DNA of 54,604 nucleotides from Neisseriaceae bacterium PsAf (GCA_017114885.1 WNLJ01000028.1:1-54604), one strand, 5' to 3'. Numbered from the stretch's first letter, positions 38,403-48,733 are shown. Notes: generated from the letters alone by a model not told the origin. Program-made: numbers and translations.

Positions 38403-38426
38403 TCTCTCTATGTAATTATAATATTT

Positions 38427-39032
38427 TTATTTATTCTTAACCAAAAAACGATTTTCTCTGCTAATAATTGATTTTTCACCTGCTGGAGATTCTATTGAGC
38501 CAAATGGCATTTGGGCAACCAATTCCCACTTTTCAGGAATATCCCAATAATCTTTAACCTCATCATCAATAATAGGATTGTAGTGCTGTAAGGAAGCGCC
38601 AATTTTTTCTTTTGCTAATGCCGTCCAAACCGCTAACTGAGCCATGCCACTAGAATGATTGGAAAAGGTTTCAAATTTATCTGCATAAAGAGAAAAATCT
38701 TGTTTTAATTTGTCAATGGTTTCATGATCTTCAAAAAATAAGACGGTACCAAACCCCTTATTAAAAGAATCCATTTTTTGAGAAGTAGAAGAAAAATCTC
38801 CATCACCCACTATTTTCCTTAAGGTCTCTCTAACAATTTTATCCCACAAATGATGATGTGCATCACCAAATAAAATAACCGCTCTAGATGATTGAGAATT
38901 AAATGCCGATGGTGATTGCTCAATAACAGAAAAAATCAGTTCAGATAACTCTTTCTCATCATGAGAAACATTATCTGCTATATCATATATAGTTCTTCTC
39001 GTTTTTAGTGCATTAATAACATTATTACTCAT
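38427..39032 (-). CDS. Nitroreductase-family protein (HBN/Frm2-like)
   Basis: A 201-aa flavin-dependent oxidoreductase. It has the RRTIYDI opening, the SPSAFNSQSSRAVILFG motif, and the GASLQHYNPIID motif typical of the Frm2/HBN1-like group that reduces nitro compounds or quinones. No signal peptide. It is monocistronic. Confidence 0.88.
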   Translation of the reverse strand: MSNNVINALKTRRTIYDIADNVSHDEKELSELIFSVIEQSPSAFNSQSSRAVILFGDAHHHLWDKIVRETLRKIVGDGDFSSTSQKMDSFNKGFGTVLFFEDHETIDKLKQDFSLYADKFETFSNHSSGMAQLAVWTALAKEKIGASLQHYNPIIDDEVKDYWDIPEKWELVAQMPFGSIESPAGEKSIISRENRFLVKNK

Positions 39033-39212
39033 ACCTATCTCCTAAAAAAATAATAGTAATTTTTAAATCATATCCATATATCTTATTTAAAATATATATA
39101 AAACAATCAAACATAGGTTAATACAAACAATCAAATAATACCAATTGATTTGATTAATCTATACAATTTTTATTTTTAAAAAGGGTATGATGTATCACTA
39201 AAAAGGACTTAC

Positions 39213-39764
39213 TTATTTGAGTATCTCAACCTTAACTTTAGCCACACCTTTTGAAACAAAGCCTAATTCTTGTGCTGCCGCATAAGAAACATCCAAAATT
39301 CTCTTACCAATGTAAGGTCCTCTATCGTTGACCTTTAAAGTAACTGATTTATTATTTTTTAAATTAGTGACTCTAATTTTAGTATTCAAAGGTAATTTTT
39401 TATGTGCGGCCGTCATTTTATACATATCATATACTTCACCTGAAGCGGTACGTCTGCCATGAAAAGTTTTTCCGTACCAAGAAGCCAGACCTGTTTGTTC
39501 AGACTTAACCACCTGTTCTTTTTCAAGTTTAGAAGCTGTATTATTGGTTAAGATATCATCTACTAATTGTTTATCTTTGATGATGCTAACATCTGTTTGC
39601 TGAAAGTTCAGTGGTCGATTAAGAGAATCTTCATCAATTGTGGAATTATTAGTGACAGAATCAATGACTTTACTAAAAACTTGACTATCCAAAGTTGAAG
39701 CTAATGAATAATGAATTAATAACATACTCGCTACCAAAAATGCTAAGATTTTTAATGCTTTCAT
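39213..39764 (-). CDS. rlpA: RlpA-like septal protein (double-psi beta-barrel)
   Basis: A 183-aa exported protein: signal peptide ending SLA (about residues 1-22), a polar linker, and a C-terminal RlpA double-psi barrel (GLASWYGKTFHGRRTASGE, MTAAHKKLPLNTKIRVTN, VNDRGPYIGKRILDVSYAAA). RlpA proteins cleave glycan strands lacking stem peptides and localise to the septum. The SPOR domain of full-length RlpA is absent, so this is the short form. Confidence 0.9.
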   Translation of the reverse strand: MKALKILAFLVASMLLIHYSLASTLDSQVFSKVIDSVTNNSTIDEDSLNRPLNFQQTDVSIIKDKQLVDDILTNNTASKLEKEQVVKSEQTGLASWYGKTFHGRRTASGEVYDMYKMTAAHKKLPLNTKIRVTNLKNNKSVTLKVNDRGPYIGKRILDVSYAAAQELGFVSKGVAKVKVEILK

Positions 39765-39880
39765 TCAAATCCTAAAAAATTAAAAACCACATTGTATCAA
39801 ACAATTAGATAATTTTGAAAAATTATCTAATTGTTTTTTCATTTTCTTTCACTTCAACTTGACTTCCCTACAAATTTAGC

Positions 39881-40861
39881 TTACAAGTTTAACTCTTTAA
39901 ATAGCTTTAGGGTATTCTCTCTGGTTTTTTGATCATAGATATTTTGAGTAATCATCAATTCATCTACTTTATAAGTCTCAGCCAATTGTTTAATATCGTT
40001 TTTTACCTTTTGTGGTGTACCAACATAAGAGTATTTTAAACGCGATTGAACCAATTCTTTTTCCATATCATTCCATAAAGAATCCATATCTCTGGTCGGC
40101 TTTTGGACCTCACCTCTTTGCCCACGAATTAAACCTAAAAACCCTTTCAAACTGGAAGTGAATTGATACTCTGCCTCTTCCTGAGTTTCAGCCAATACTA
40201 CATTAACCGCCAACATGACATAAGGCTTTTGTAAATATTTTGAAGGTTTAAAATGACTGTGGTAAGCATACAACGCTTGCTCTAACATTTCAGGGGCAAA
40301 ATGAGAAGCAAATGAATAAGGTAAGCCAAGATTTGCCGCCAAAGTAGCTCCATAATTACTCGAACCTAATATCCAAACAGGTACATGGGTATTAGCAGCA
40401 GGTGTTGCTAATATCTCTCCTGCTTTTGGTTCATCAAAATAACTTAGTAGTTGCATCACATCTTGGGGAAAAGTATCTTCCTGGTGCATATTTCTGCGTA
40501 ATGCTCTCATAGTTTTAGGGTCTGTTCCAGGAGCTCTACCTACTCCTAAATCGATTCTATCACCATGTAATTGAGCTAAAGTACCAAACTGCTCAGCGAT
40601 GGTAAGCGGGCTATGATTAGGCAACATAATACCACCTGAACCCACTCGAATTGTCTTAGTGTGATTTGCAATGTGGTCTATTAAAACAGAAGTAGCCGAA
40701 CTTGCAATACCAGGCATATTATGATGCTCTGCATACCAAACTCGGTGATAGCCATTTTCTTCTGCCACCTGTGCTAGTGAAACACTATTTTCAAACGCTT
40801 GTTTCACTCCAAAATCTTCTCCTACAGGACATAAATCCAAAACTGAAATTGTAGTCGCCAT
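39881..40861 (-). CDS. LLM-class flavin-dependent oxidoreductase
   Basis: A luciferase-like monooxygenase, 326 aa. The [18 protein letters not shown] and [13 protein letters not shown] blocks and the later [14 protein letters not shown] are typical. The frame is open to 40873, but the GGAGG in that stretch fits the ATG at 40861 ([14 protein letters not shown]). The substrate cannot be predicted. Confidence 0.92.
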   Translation of the reverse strand: MATTISVLDLCPVGEDFGVKQAFENSVSLAQVAEENGYHRVWYAEHHNMPGIASSATSVLIDHIANHTKTIRVGSGGIMLPNHSPLTIAEQFGTLAQLHGDRIDLGVGRAPGTDPKTMRALRRNMHQEDTFPQDVMQLLSYFDEPKAGEILATPAANTHVPVWILGSSNYGATLAANLGLPYSFASHFAPEMLEQALYAYHSHFKPSKYLQKPYVMLAVNVVLAETQEEAEYQFTSSLKGFLGLIRGQRGEVQKPTRDMDSLWNDMEKELVQSRLKYSYVGTPQKVKNDIKQLAETYKVDELMITQNIYDQKTRENTLKLFKELNL

Positions 40862-41026
40862 ACCATCCTCCATATTCTATTATTTATGTTATCAATATGG
40901 TGCTAAATTGATTTTTATCAAGTAATACTAATTTTAAATCTATTCTAATCTAATCTAAAATTTCAAAATATACTTTTTCTTTCCTATAAACTATAATGTC
41001 TCTTTTATTCTCTCCCCATAAATATC

Positions 41027-41773
41027 ATGAAAACATTTTTAATGGTTACCTATCGATACTTAGTATTTTTTTTCTATCTAGCTAGATGCTTTATATGTAT
41101 ACTGCTACTCTTCCCGTTTAAACCAGTTGAGGAACGGTTTTCTATTTTAAAACACTGGGCAATTAATTTTTTTAAATGTGTTAATTTTAGAGTAGATGTA
41201 GAGGGAAATAGTGATATTCACAATATGGGTTCTTTGTGTGTTGCAAACCATATATCTTATTTTGATCCAATTATTTTAATTTTATTTGATGACTTCAGAT
41301 TTATTGCCAACAGTGGTGTTAAAGATTGGCCCTTAATTGGACGCATGACAGAATCATTTGAATTGATTTATATCGATAGAAATAAAGCTGAAACAGCTAA
41401 TAAAGTTGCACAGGTAGTTAATGTATTAAATGATAAACATAATGTAATGTTATTCCCGGAAGGAACAACTAGTGAAGAAAATTCAATTCGTCCTTTTAAA
41501 AATTCTTATTTTCAAGCTGCTATCGATGCAAAAACAACAACCACTCCAATAGTTCTTCGCTACTTAAAAGCAGATGGTACCTCTAATTCTGCTTTTAACT
41601 TTACTGACAACCGTAATTTTTTCAGGGTAATGACTGATGTATTTAAGATACCAGAAACAATTATTAAGGTAACTTTTCTGGAGCCCATTCCTTATGATTC
41701 TGTAGTAGATAGATTTGAATTAACTGATAAAACTCACACAGAAATGGTAAAAGTATTTAAACAATGGTCCTAA
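41027..41773 (+). CDS. PlsC-family lysophospholipid acyltransferase
   Basis: A 248-aa membrane-associated acyltransferase for phosphatidic acid or related lipid synthesis. N-terminal hydrophobic segment, NHISYFDP (the HX4D catalytic motif) near residue 75, and FPEGTTS near residue 143. The ATG has no strong ribosome binding site. Its stop overlaps one arm of an inverted repeat (GGTCCTAA, 41766-41773, and TTAGGACC, 41798-41805). It could be plsC itself or an OlsA-type ornithine-lipid enzyme. Confidence 0.87.
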   Translation: MKTFLMVTYRYLVFFFYLARCFICILLLFPFKPVEERFSILKHWAINFFKCVNFRVDVEGNSDIHNMGSLCVANHISYFDPIILILFDDFRFIANSGVKDWPLIGRMTESFELIYIDRNKAETANKVAQVVNVLNDKHNVMLFPEGTTSEENSIRPFKNSYFQAAIDAKTTTTPIVLRYLKADGTSNSAFNFTDNRNFFRVMTDVFKIPETIIKVTFLEPIPYDSVVDRFELTDKTHTEMVKVFKQWS

Positions 41774-42149
41774 CAACAAATAAATACTTCCTCAACATTA
41801 GGACCCCATTACTCATCCAATCAATACCAAAAAGGTAAATAGCCAAAAACCCAAAGAATTGTATCAGTAATCCAATTCACTATGGGTTGTAATTCTGGCA
41901 TCTGTAAAATTTCCAACATATACACCCCTCCCTATTTTTAAGTAATTACTCAGTATTGTAATACTTTTTATTGTAATTTCAAATGAAAAAAAATTAATTA
42001 ATAAATATAACACTCAACAATTTATTATTGTAAACGTTAAAACAATAGCTAGCACATAGAAAATATTAATACTTAGTAAAGTCAGACAAGACAAAAATAA
42101 TCTATTGGTTTAGAATAGCTCAGTTTGACATTATTTTGAGGAGATTAAA
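41774..42149. other. Intergenic stretch containing a small ORF on the minus strand
   Basis: 376 bases with no gene of normal size. It holds a 32-codon ORF on the minus strand (41821-41919, listed separately), an inverted repeat with the end of the acyltransferase gene, and AT-rich DNA with TTTAGAATAG upstream of the TTG-start gene at 42150. Confidence 0.6.
41821..41919 (-). CDS. Possible 32-aa hydrophobic small protein
   Basis: ATG to TGA frame of 32 codons with AGGGAGGGG 5 bases upstream. The peptide is hydrophobic and Trp-rich at the C-terminal half (WITDTILWVFGYLPFWY). It could be a small membrane peptide or type I toxin-like. There is no second line of evidence beyond the strong ribosome binding site and the hydrophobic composition. 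Confidence 0.45.
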   Translation of the reverse strand: MLEILQMPELQPIVNWITDTILWVFGYLPFWY

Positions 42150-42383
42150 TTGTTTCAAAAAATACTAATATTAACCATGGCCTCATCAATTTCTATGCTA
42201 ATTATTGGTATATTTGTCGGCGTAGCAATCGCTAACCAACTTCCTATGGATAAACAAAAATCTCCCATCAATGATACTGAAGCTGATTACATTGCTCAAA
42301 TAGAGTCACTTAATCAAGAAGTTATTAAACAAACTAATATGCGAGAAAATTGTGAAGCTCTATTAAATAAAATTCAAAAATAA
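42150..42383 (+). CDS. Small single-pass membrane protein, unknown
   Basis: A 77-aa protein starting with TTG (GAGGAG 8 bases upstream supports this start). One hydrophobic helix at residues 5-30, then a polar, coiled-coil-like tail with NQEVIKQTN and a lone Cys. It has an LIIGIFVGVAIA membrane segment. No family recognised. It converges with the ABC transporter gene at 42410. Confidence 0.6.
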   Translation: MFQKILILTMASSISMLIIGIFVGVAIANQLPMDKQKSPINDTEADYIAQIESLNQEVIKQTNMRENCEALLNKIQK

Positions 42384-42409
42384 GTGACCATTTCTCTATA
42401 CAGTTTTGT

Positions 42410-44182
42410 TTAATTCGTCAATTGTATTGTATCAATTGATTGCTGCAAATTCCAAAAATCAGCATATGTCTTAGGATGATCCAACAAATAATCATGCTTA
42501 CCGCTCTCTAAAACTGCACCATTTTCCAAAACTATAATATTATCAGCGCCTTTAATCGTGGTTAAGCGATGAGAAATCACTATCACCGTTTTATCTTTTA
42601 CTAATTCTTCGATTGCCTTTTGTACCGCAAGTTCATTTTCGATATCTAAAGATGCCGTAGGTTCATCTAATATGACTATTGGTGAATTTTTTAACAAAGC
42701 ACGAGCAATGGAAATTCTTTGCTTTTCACCACCTGAAAAATTATTACCATTATCATTTACCATAGTATTATACCCATCCGGCAACTTGGCAACAAAAGAG
42801 TGGCATTGAGCTAATTTAGCCGCATGATAAATTTCTTCCGTCGTAGCATCAAATTTACCCATTTTAATATTATTGTGCAAAGTATCATTAAACAAATAGA
42901 CATCCTGAAATACAATAGTAATTAAATTCATTAAATACTCTATCGGCAATTCTCTAATATCCACATTTCCAATTTTAATAGATCCTTTTTGTACATCAGA
43001 AAAACGCATTAACAATCGAATTAAGGTTGATTTACCACAGCCACTTCCTCCTACTATCGCAGTCATACTTTTATCTTTAAACTCTAGAGAAATATCGTCC
43101 AAAATAAGGGAATCATTATTTTCATAATGAAAACTAACATGATCATATTTAATAGTATAGTTTTCTGGTGTTTTAATAATTTCACTAGGTTCTTTTTGTT
43201 CTTCTATACTCAATAAATCAGTAATATTTTTATATCCGATACCTAAAACTTCCATTACTGCTGCGTATAACACTAAACTACTAAACATTTCATTAAATCG
43301 AACAAAAATAACCATCATTACAGCTACTACGGTAGCCCCTAAAGAACCCGTTACGACCCAAACAGAACCTAATGCAATCGCAAGATATAACCCTAACTCT
43401 ATTGTCAATGCAATAATTAGGTTAGGTTTCCCTCCCTTTTCTTGTCCTATGCGTTGAATTTTATTAACTTGCTCACATAACTTTTGATATTGGTTAAGAT
43501 TATTTGATACTGTATTAGTTGATTTAATTACTGCGATACCCTGTATCAATTCAACCAATTCAGCATTCATTTTTTGTACTGCACTTGCTAAATAAGAAAA
43601 TCCTCGATTAAACGCTGGCCTTCTCCACATATATAATCCAAAAGAAAAAGGAAAAATTGCTAATAATATTAAACCCAATCTCCAATCTACAAAAAACATT
43701 GCTATGGTTACTACCACTGGAACCGTCACTGAAAAAATAACCAATGAAGTAATTGTAGAAGTATAACTAATTGCTTCTTCAACATTTCCTAAAAAAATAG
43801 CATTTAATTCTCCTGAACGCTTTTGATATAATTTTTCTAATGGTATTTTTCTTAAATGATCTCCTAATTCTAAACGTAAATCTGTCCCTGCTTTAACACT
43901 ATATCCATCCATATCATAATTAAGAGAAAGAAATCTAAACCCCAAACTAATAAGCCCTAACACTAGTATTATTATTAGATTTTCGATTAATTTTGCATAA
44001 TCCAACCATTGAATAGCATCAAACACTGGATATAATCTAGTTAACAAAACCGCTAATAATAAAGCGGAAATAAAATTATATACAAAAGTTAATTTTAATT
44101 GTCGTTGATATTGACCACTCGCCTTGATAACTTGACTAAAGGTCTCTTTACTTGAATTTATATTTTGAAGTAATTTTTTCAT
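42410..44182 (-). CDS. Fused ABC transporter (membrane plus ATPase), siderophore-uptake type
   Basis: A 590-aa half-transporter, with six membrane helices followed by an ATP-binding domain. Walker A GGSGCGKST, signature FSGGEKQRISIARALL, Walker B IVILDEPTASLD are all intact. It is paired with a second fused ABC gene 19 bases upstream and faces a TonB receptor, with a Fur-like box between. The arrangement resembles the yersiniabactin-type importer pair YbtP/YbtQ and IrtA/IrtB. Membership of that group is inferred from context and domain order, not from searches. Confidence 0.85.
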   Translation of the reverse strand: MKKLLQNINSSKETFSQVIKASGQYQRQLKLTFVYNFISALLLAVLLTRLYPVFDAIQWLDYAKLIENLIIILVLGLISLGFRFLSLNYDMDGYSVKAGTDLRLELGDHLRKIPLEKLYQKRSGELNAIFLGNVEEAISYTSTITSLVIFSVTVPVVVTIAMFFVDWRLGLILLAIFPFSFGLYMWRRPAFNRGFSYLASAVQKMNAELVELIQGIAVIKSTNTVSNNLNQYQKLCEQVNKIQRIGQEKGGKPNLIIALTIELGLYLAIALGSVWVVTGSLGATVVAVMMVIFVRFNEMFSSLVLYAAVMEVLGIGYKNITDLLSIEEQKEPSEIIKTPENYTIKYDHVSFHYENNDSLILDDISLEFKDKSMTAIVGGSGCGKSTLIRLLMRFSDVQKGSIKIGNVDIRELPIEYLMNLITIVFQDVYLFNDTLHNNIKMGKFDATTEEIYHAAKLAQCHSFVAKLPDGYNTMVNDNGNNFSGGEKQRISIARALLKNSPIVILDEPTASLDIENELAVQKAIEELVKDKTVIVISHRLTTIKGADNIIVLENGAVLESGKHDYLLDHPKTYADFWNLQQSIDTIQLTN

Positions 44183-44201
44183 AGATTCTTTCTTTTAAAA
44201 C

Positions 44202-45944
44202 TTATAATTGCCAAGATTGAGCTTTATTGTATGCTTGCCACAATTCATAGTAATACTGCCCTCGATCCAATAAATCTTGATGCTTTCCTTGTTCTACAAT
44301 ACGACCTTGATCTAAGACCAATATCTGATGCGCATCTCTAATAGTAGATAACCTATGTGCTATCATAATTACTGTCTTACTTTTAATTAGCTGGGATATT
44401 GCTTTGATCAACAAGGCTTCATTTTCAGGATCAGCATGAGCTGTTGCCTCATCTAAAATTAAAATCGGCCTATTTTGTAAAAAAGCTCTAGCAATAGTAA
44501 CTCTTTGTCTCTGTCCTCCAGATAAAGTAGCACCTCTTTCACCCGCTATTGTATTGTAGCCTTCAGGTAATTGAGAAATAAATTCATGTGCTTGTGCTTT
44601 TTTCGCCGCTTCAATAATATCTTCTTGATCTACAGTCTCTAATCCATAGCTAATATTGTTTGCAATGGTGTCATAAAATAAAAAATTATCTTGAAACACA
44701 AAAGAAATAGTATTCATTAATTCTTCAGGAGATATATTTTTAATATCAACATCACCAATTTTTATAAATCCTTTTGTTACATCCCAGAATCTAGGTATTA
44801 AACGAGCCAATGTACTTTTTCCAGAACCAGAAGAACCTACAATCGCAGTAAAAGTATTTTCTTTCAATAAAAAACTAACATCATTCAAAACCAAATCACT
44901 TTTATCATCATATTTAAAACTAACATTACCAAATTCTATATTATGATTTTGAATACTTTCTGGATTTTCACTCGTTAACAATGTTGGTATAGCTTCGATC
45001 TCTAATATACGAGTAATAGACATTTTTGCTTTTTGTAATGCATCTTGTAAAAACATAAATGGGGTAATGGTTTCAATCAAACTGTTTCCAATCATTAAAA
45101 TAGCTAACCAATAAATAAAATCTAATTGTTGATTTTGCCACCAATAAAATCCAAACCATAAAAGCCCAATTAAAGTTGGAATAGGATTCAATAAGCAAAG
45201 AGAAATTTTATATCCCAGTCCAGCTTGTTGGTACCAACCAAGCATCATAGACTGATGTTTTAATAATGCATTTTTATACCGTTGAAAAGAACTAGTACCA
45301 CTATCAAATATTTTAACGATAGGCATTGCTTGTACAAATTCAATAATTGATGCACTAATTTGTTCTCGTGAATCATTGTATTCTTGCATTTTATCTTGCA
45401 TATTTGGCAAAGAAATTTTTGCAATCACAATAATGACTAACACTAATAACACTAAAAATAAAGTTAATTTCCAACTTAAAAATAATAAAGTAATGATGAT
45501 AAGAATAGGTGCTATTGCCGCCTTTGCCATTAAAGGAGGTGCATCCGCTACATAGGTGTGAATACCTTTAACATCATCTTGTAAAACTTTGATAAGTGTT
45601 CCTTGACCCAAACGATAAATTTCACCCAAAGGCATTTTAGCAATGTGTTGAGTCAAGCGCGAGCGTAAAATAAATTCCAAATCATAAGAAGAAAAATGTG
45701 AAATATCTGCTGATTTTAATCTTGTGTACATACTAACTAAATTTAATATTAACAAAGTCATTAATAATGGAATTAGAATATTAAAAGTAACATCACTAGA
45801 AATTAAAATCTTTGCCAAAAATGCCATACTGATCATAGAAGCAATATTAGCAACTACTGAAATACAACTTACTATAATTGAAATATTGATTTTCGTCTGT
45901 ACTGGTGCCGTAATAGACTTTATATTTTGCTTAATCTCATTCAT
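44202..45944 (-). CDS. Fused ABC transporter (membrane plus ATPase), siderophore-uptake type
   Basis: A 580-aa half-transporter: membrane domain (six helices), then ATPase with Walker A GSSGSGKST, signature LSGGQRQRVTIARAFL, and Walker B ILILDEATAHADPENE. It is the first gene of the two-gene operon and starts 25 bases from a strong Fur-like box, so iron regulation is expected. It probably forms a heterodimer with the product of the next gene. Exporter-like fold, but importers of this fold (YbtPQ, IrtAB) are known for iron-siderophore uptake. Confidence 0.85.
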   Translation of the reverse strand: MNEIKQNIKSITAPVQTKINISIIVSCISVVANIASMISMAFLAKILISSDVTFNILIPLLMTLLILNLVSMYTRLKSADISHFSSYDLEFILRSRLTQHIAKMPLGEIYRLGQGTLIKVLQDDVKGIHTYVADAPPLMAKAAIAPILIIITLLFLSWKLTLFLVLLVLVIIVIAKISLPNMQDKMQEYNDSREQISASIIEFVQAMPIVKIFDSGTSSFQRYKNALLKHQSMMLGWYQQAGLGYKISLCLLNPIPTLIGLLWFGFYWWQNQQLDFIYWLAILMIGNSLIETITPFMFLQDALQKAKMSITRILEIEAIPTLLTSENPESIQNHNIEFGNVSFKYDDKSDLVLNDVSFLLKENTFTAIVGSSGSGKSTLARLIPRFWDVTKGFIKIGDVDIKNISPEELMNTISFVFQDNFLFYDTIANNISYGLETVDQEDIIEAAKKAQAHEFISQLPEGYNTIAGERGATLSGGQRQRVTIARAFLQNRPILILDEATAHADPENEALLIKAISQLIKSKTVIMIAHRLSTIRDAHQILVLDQGRIVEQGKHQDLLDRGQYYYELWQAYNKAQSWQL

Positions 45945-45968
45945 AGTAATTTTACTTTAAATTTTATT

Positions 45969-45987
45969 GATAATGCTTATCATTATA
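45969..45987. promoter_or_regulatory. Fur box for ABC transporter operon
   Basis: GATAATGCTTATCATTATA matches the 19-bp consensus GATAATGATAATCATTATC at 16 of 19 positions. It lies 25 bases before the start of the first ABC transporter gene. Confidence 0.8.
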
Positions 45988-46191
45988 ATTTAAGGTTATA
46001 AATTTTACTATCTAAAGTAATATTTTTATACATAAAAATATTCTAGCCAATATATTAATACGTCAGAATTTAGATTTAAATAAAAATAATTACGGTTCAA
46101 TAGTCCTTTAATCTGAATTTATTGTTGTGTATACCGTACAAAATTTATCCATAATTAATCTATTTCAAAGGTTAAGCTATGTATTTATAAT

Positions 46192-46210
46192 GATATGCAT
46201 TATCATTATC
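46192..46210. promoter_or_regulatory. Fur box for TonB-dependent receptor
   Basis: GATATGCATTATCATTATC matches the 19-bp Fur consensus at 15 of 19 positions. It lies 51 bases before the receptor start codon, so expression is expected when iron is scarce. Confidence 0.75.
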
Positions 46211-46260
46211 AATGATATCTTCTAGGACTATTATTAAAACTGTCACAAGGTTAGTGTCTC

Positions 46261-48492
46261 ATGTCCCCAATATTCCATTTACATAATATTAAAAAGTTAA
46301 GTATGATTTTACCAACATTGTTAATATCCCCTACTTCTTTAGCTAAACCTCAATTAGATATAGATACAGATGAAACTTCATCAGTAGATGTTATAGATTA
46401 TGAACAAAATCAATCTGAGAATACCTCTAAATTCATACTCGACCCCGTTACCGTAACTGGTTATGGTTTTTTATATAATAAATATAATATTCCAGGTTCA
46501 GTTGACATCATCACTTCAAATCAAATTGATGAAGCTAACATTAAAACATTAGATGATTTAAAAGCGAAAGTAGCTGGTTTAACTTTCCAAAATAATAATG
46601 CTGCTGGTGATAGCTTTATTTTTATTCGAGGAATTGGTGATTTTGTTGATGAATATGGTAAGAGCACTCAAGTATTAATCGATGGTATTCCACTTGAAAA
46701 TGTAGAAATGAGGAATATTCTATTACAAGATGAAGTAAAATCTATCGAAATTTTAAAAGGCCCTCAAAATGTCTTGTACGGTCCTTATGCCAAAGCTGGA
46801 GCTATTGATATAAAAACTAAAGTACCTACAAAATCAGGTGGCAGCGTCTGTTTAGGCATTGGAAATGATAAACAAAAAAATGCTTATTTTAATTACAACC
46901 ATGTATTCAACCCATACCTAACACTAGGTGGTAGTTTTAACATTGATACTGATGATGGTTGGCTAACTAGTGTTCCTAATAGAAAAAAGTATGGTGGTAA
47001 AAATTATAGAGACTATGCTTTAAAAGCTATCATTATGCCTACTGAAAATACAGCTATTACACTTCGTTACCTAAAAGCAAACCGCCGTCTAGATGGACCT
47101 GTCCTAGTCACGTATGATATCAAAGAAAATAAATTTTACTCTCATAAACTTCCTATTCCCAACAACCCCTTTATACAACCAGTTGGTAGAGAAATTAATT
47201 TTTATGAATTCGGCACACTGACCGATCCCATCACTATTTCTAAAAGTGATCTATTTAGCATGCTAATTGAACATCAATTTAATAGCAATATTTCTTTAGA
47301 AAGTAAAACCAGCTATAGCGAACAAGATCGTTACCGTATTACAGATGCCTCTGGTTCAGATTATAAATGGAATCCATTCAGAATCATGTTAACTTATGAA
47401 GATACTATATTCCAAAGAAGTTTCTTCCAAGACATTAGACTAAAAGGTGATTATGAAAAATATAAATGGATTCTTGGAGGTTCTGTCCAAAAAACTACTA
47501 ATAATCTAGATCGCATAGGGATGGTTTTACCGCTTAATTCTGGCTTTAAAGGGAAAAATTATTCTTCTGGGGTTTATGGGCAATTGCAACTCACCCCAAT
47601 TGAACAATTCGAATTAAATTTAGGTGCTAGATATCAGAAGGATAGAAGTAACTATAATCCTAAACTCGCTGAATCTCCATTTTTCTTAGCACCAACCCTA
47701 GCCAAACTTGTTACTTTATATAAAGAAAAATTCTTAGGTGTTTATGATAAAGAGAATATCTTAGATCATACTTTTGTTTATTCAGCCATCGCTACCTGGA
47801 AAATTAATTCGTTTAATCATCTTTATATATCTCATGCTAAGTCATATAAACCTGGGGGATACAGCTTAGGTTTTTTCCCAGGCTCTTATGAAAAAGAAAC
47901 AGGAAAAACGGATGAGTTGGGCTATAAAGGTAGATTATTGAATGACCGTTTATTTATCAGTAGTGCAATTTTTCAGACCAAATATAAAGACATGCAACAG
48001 TATGATCCTGCTACTCAGCTAATCAATAATATTGCAACAGTCAAGTATAAAGGCTATGAAATACAGGGTTATTTTGCCATAACTCCTGCATTAGCTTTGG
48101 GAGCAACATACACTAAAATAAAATCAGATATAAAAGAATTTAAAGGAGACCAGTCACTAATTGGCAAAAAACACCCTTATTTCCCCCACTACACAGGTGC
48201 TGTTAGTCTCACTTATCAAAAAGAATTCCCTATCGGTAAAATACGCCTATACACTGATTATAATTTCTGGGGAGATCAATATTCTGACTACCAAAATAAT
48301 TATAAAATAAAACCAATCCGTTTATTAAATGCTTCAGCCACATGGTCTAAAAAAAATCATGAAGTGAAAATTTGGTCGAATAATTTACAAAATAAAAAAT
48401 ATATAACCAGTGCTTATTCCCTAAGCGGTATGGAAGGAGCAGCTTATGGTCGTGGTAGAACTTATGGAATTGACTATCGTTATAAATTCTAA
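46261..48492 (+). CDS. TonB-dependent outer-membrane receptor, siderophore type
   Basis: A 743-aa receptor. A hydrophobic N-terminus with signal peptide (cleavage after SLA), a TonB-box-like DPVTVTG at about residues 61-67, a plug domain (VSIEILKGPQNVLYGPYA-type motif as EILKGPQNVLYG), then a 22-strand barrel ending in aromatic Phe (YGIDYRYKF). It stands opposite the two-gene ABC importer and downstream of a Fur box. The locus resembles FyuA plus YbtPQ but has no siderophore biosynthesis genes, so uptake of a siderophore made by others is likely. Confidence 0.9.
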   Translation: MSPIFHLHNIKKLSMILPTLLISPTSLAKPQLDIDTDETSSVDVIDYEQNQSENTSKFILDPVTVTGYGFLYNKYNIPGSVDIITSNQIDEANIKTLDDLKAKVAGLTFQNNNAAGDSFIFIRGIGDFVDEYGKSTQVLIDGIPLENVEMRNILLQDEVKSIEILKGPQNVLYGPYAKAGAIDIKTKVPTKSGGSVCLGIGNDKQKNAYFNYNHVFNPYLTLGGSFNIDTDDGWLTSVPNRKKYGGKNYRDYALKAIIMPTENTAITLRYLKANRRLDGPVLVTYDIKENKFYSHKLPIPNNPFIQPVGREINFYEFGTLTDPITISKSDLFSMLIEHQFNSNISLESKTSYSEQDRYRITDASGSDYKWNPFRIMLTYEDTIFQRSFFQDIRLKGDYEKYKWILGGSVQKTTNNLDRIGMVLPLNSGFKGKNYSSGVYGQLQLTPIEQFELNLGARYQKDRSNYNPKLAESPFFLAPTLAKLVTLYKEKFLGVYDKENILDHTFVYSAIATWKINSFNHLYISHAKSYKPGGYSLGFFPGSYEKETGKTDELGYKGRLLNDRLFISSAIFQTKYKDMQQYDPATQLINNIATVKYKGYEIQGYFAITPALALGATYTKIKSDIKEFKGDQSLIGKKHPYFPHYTGAVSLTYQKEFPIGKIRLYTDYNFWGDQYSDYQNNYKIKPIRLLNASATWSKKNHEVKIWSNNLQNKKYITSAYSLSGMEGAAYGRGRTYGIDYRYKF

Positions 48493-48562
48493 TGATAAAA
48501 TTAGAGATTATTCCTTGCATAATTCTCCCATTAAATAATATTTCAATTCATCACAGTGATAT

Positions 48563-48612
48563 TACTAGAGACTCGATATTTTTAGTCTCTAGTAGGATGT
48601 AAAATCTTTTTT
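48563..48612 (+). terminator. Terminator after TonB receptor gene
   Basis: Stem TACTAGAGACT / AGTCTCTAGTA (11 bp) with a 10-base loop; a T run follows after 11 bases. 70 bases after the receptor stop. Confidence 0.65.
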
Positions 48613-48651
48613 ATTACCAATATTGTTTTAACATTTTAAAAATAATATGAT

Positions 48652-48683
48652 ATCAATATGAAGATGAAGATATCCATATTGAT
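48652..48683. promoter_or_regulatory. Inverted repeat upstream of MerR gene
   Basis: ATCAATATG, 14 bases, CATATTGAT, perfect 9-bp arms, 51 bases upstream of the merR-type gene. Possibly a regulator site; no further support. Confidence 0.3.
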
Positions 48684-48733
48684 TTTTAATAAAGGGAAGT
48701 TTAAAATTTTTCTTCCGTATAAAAGGTAATAAT

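Larger units (their letters stand above)
45945..46260. other. Divergent regulatory region of iron-uptake locus
   Basis: 316 AT-rich bases with no gene. It contains two Fur-like boxes (listed separately), one for each arm. Nothing else is clear. Confidence 0.6.
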
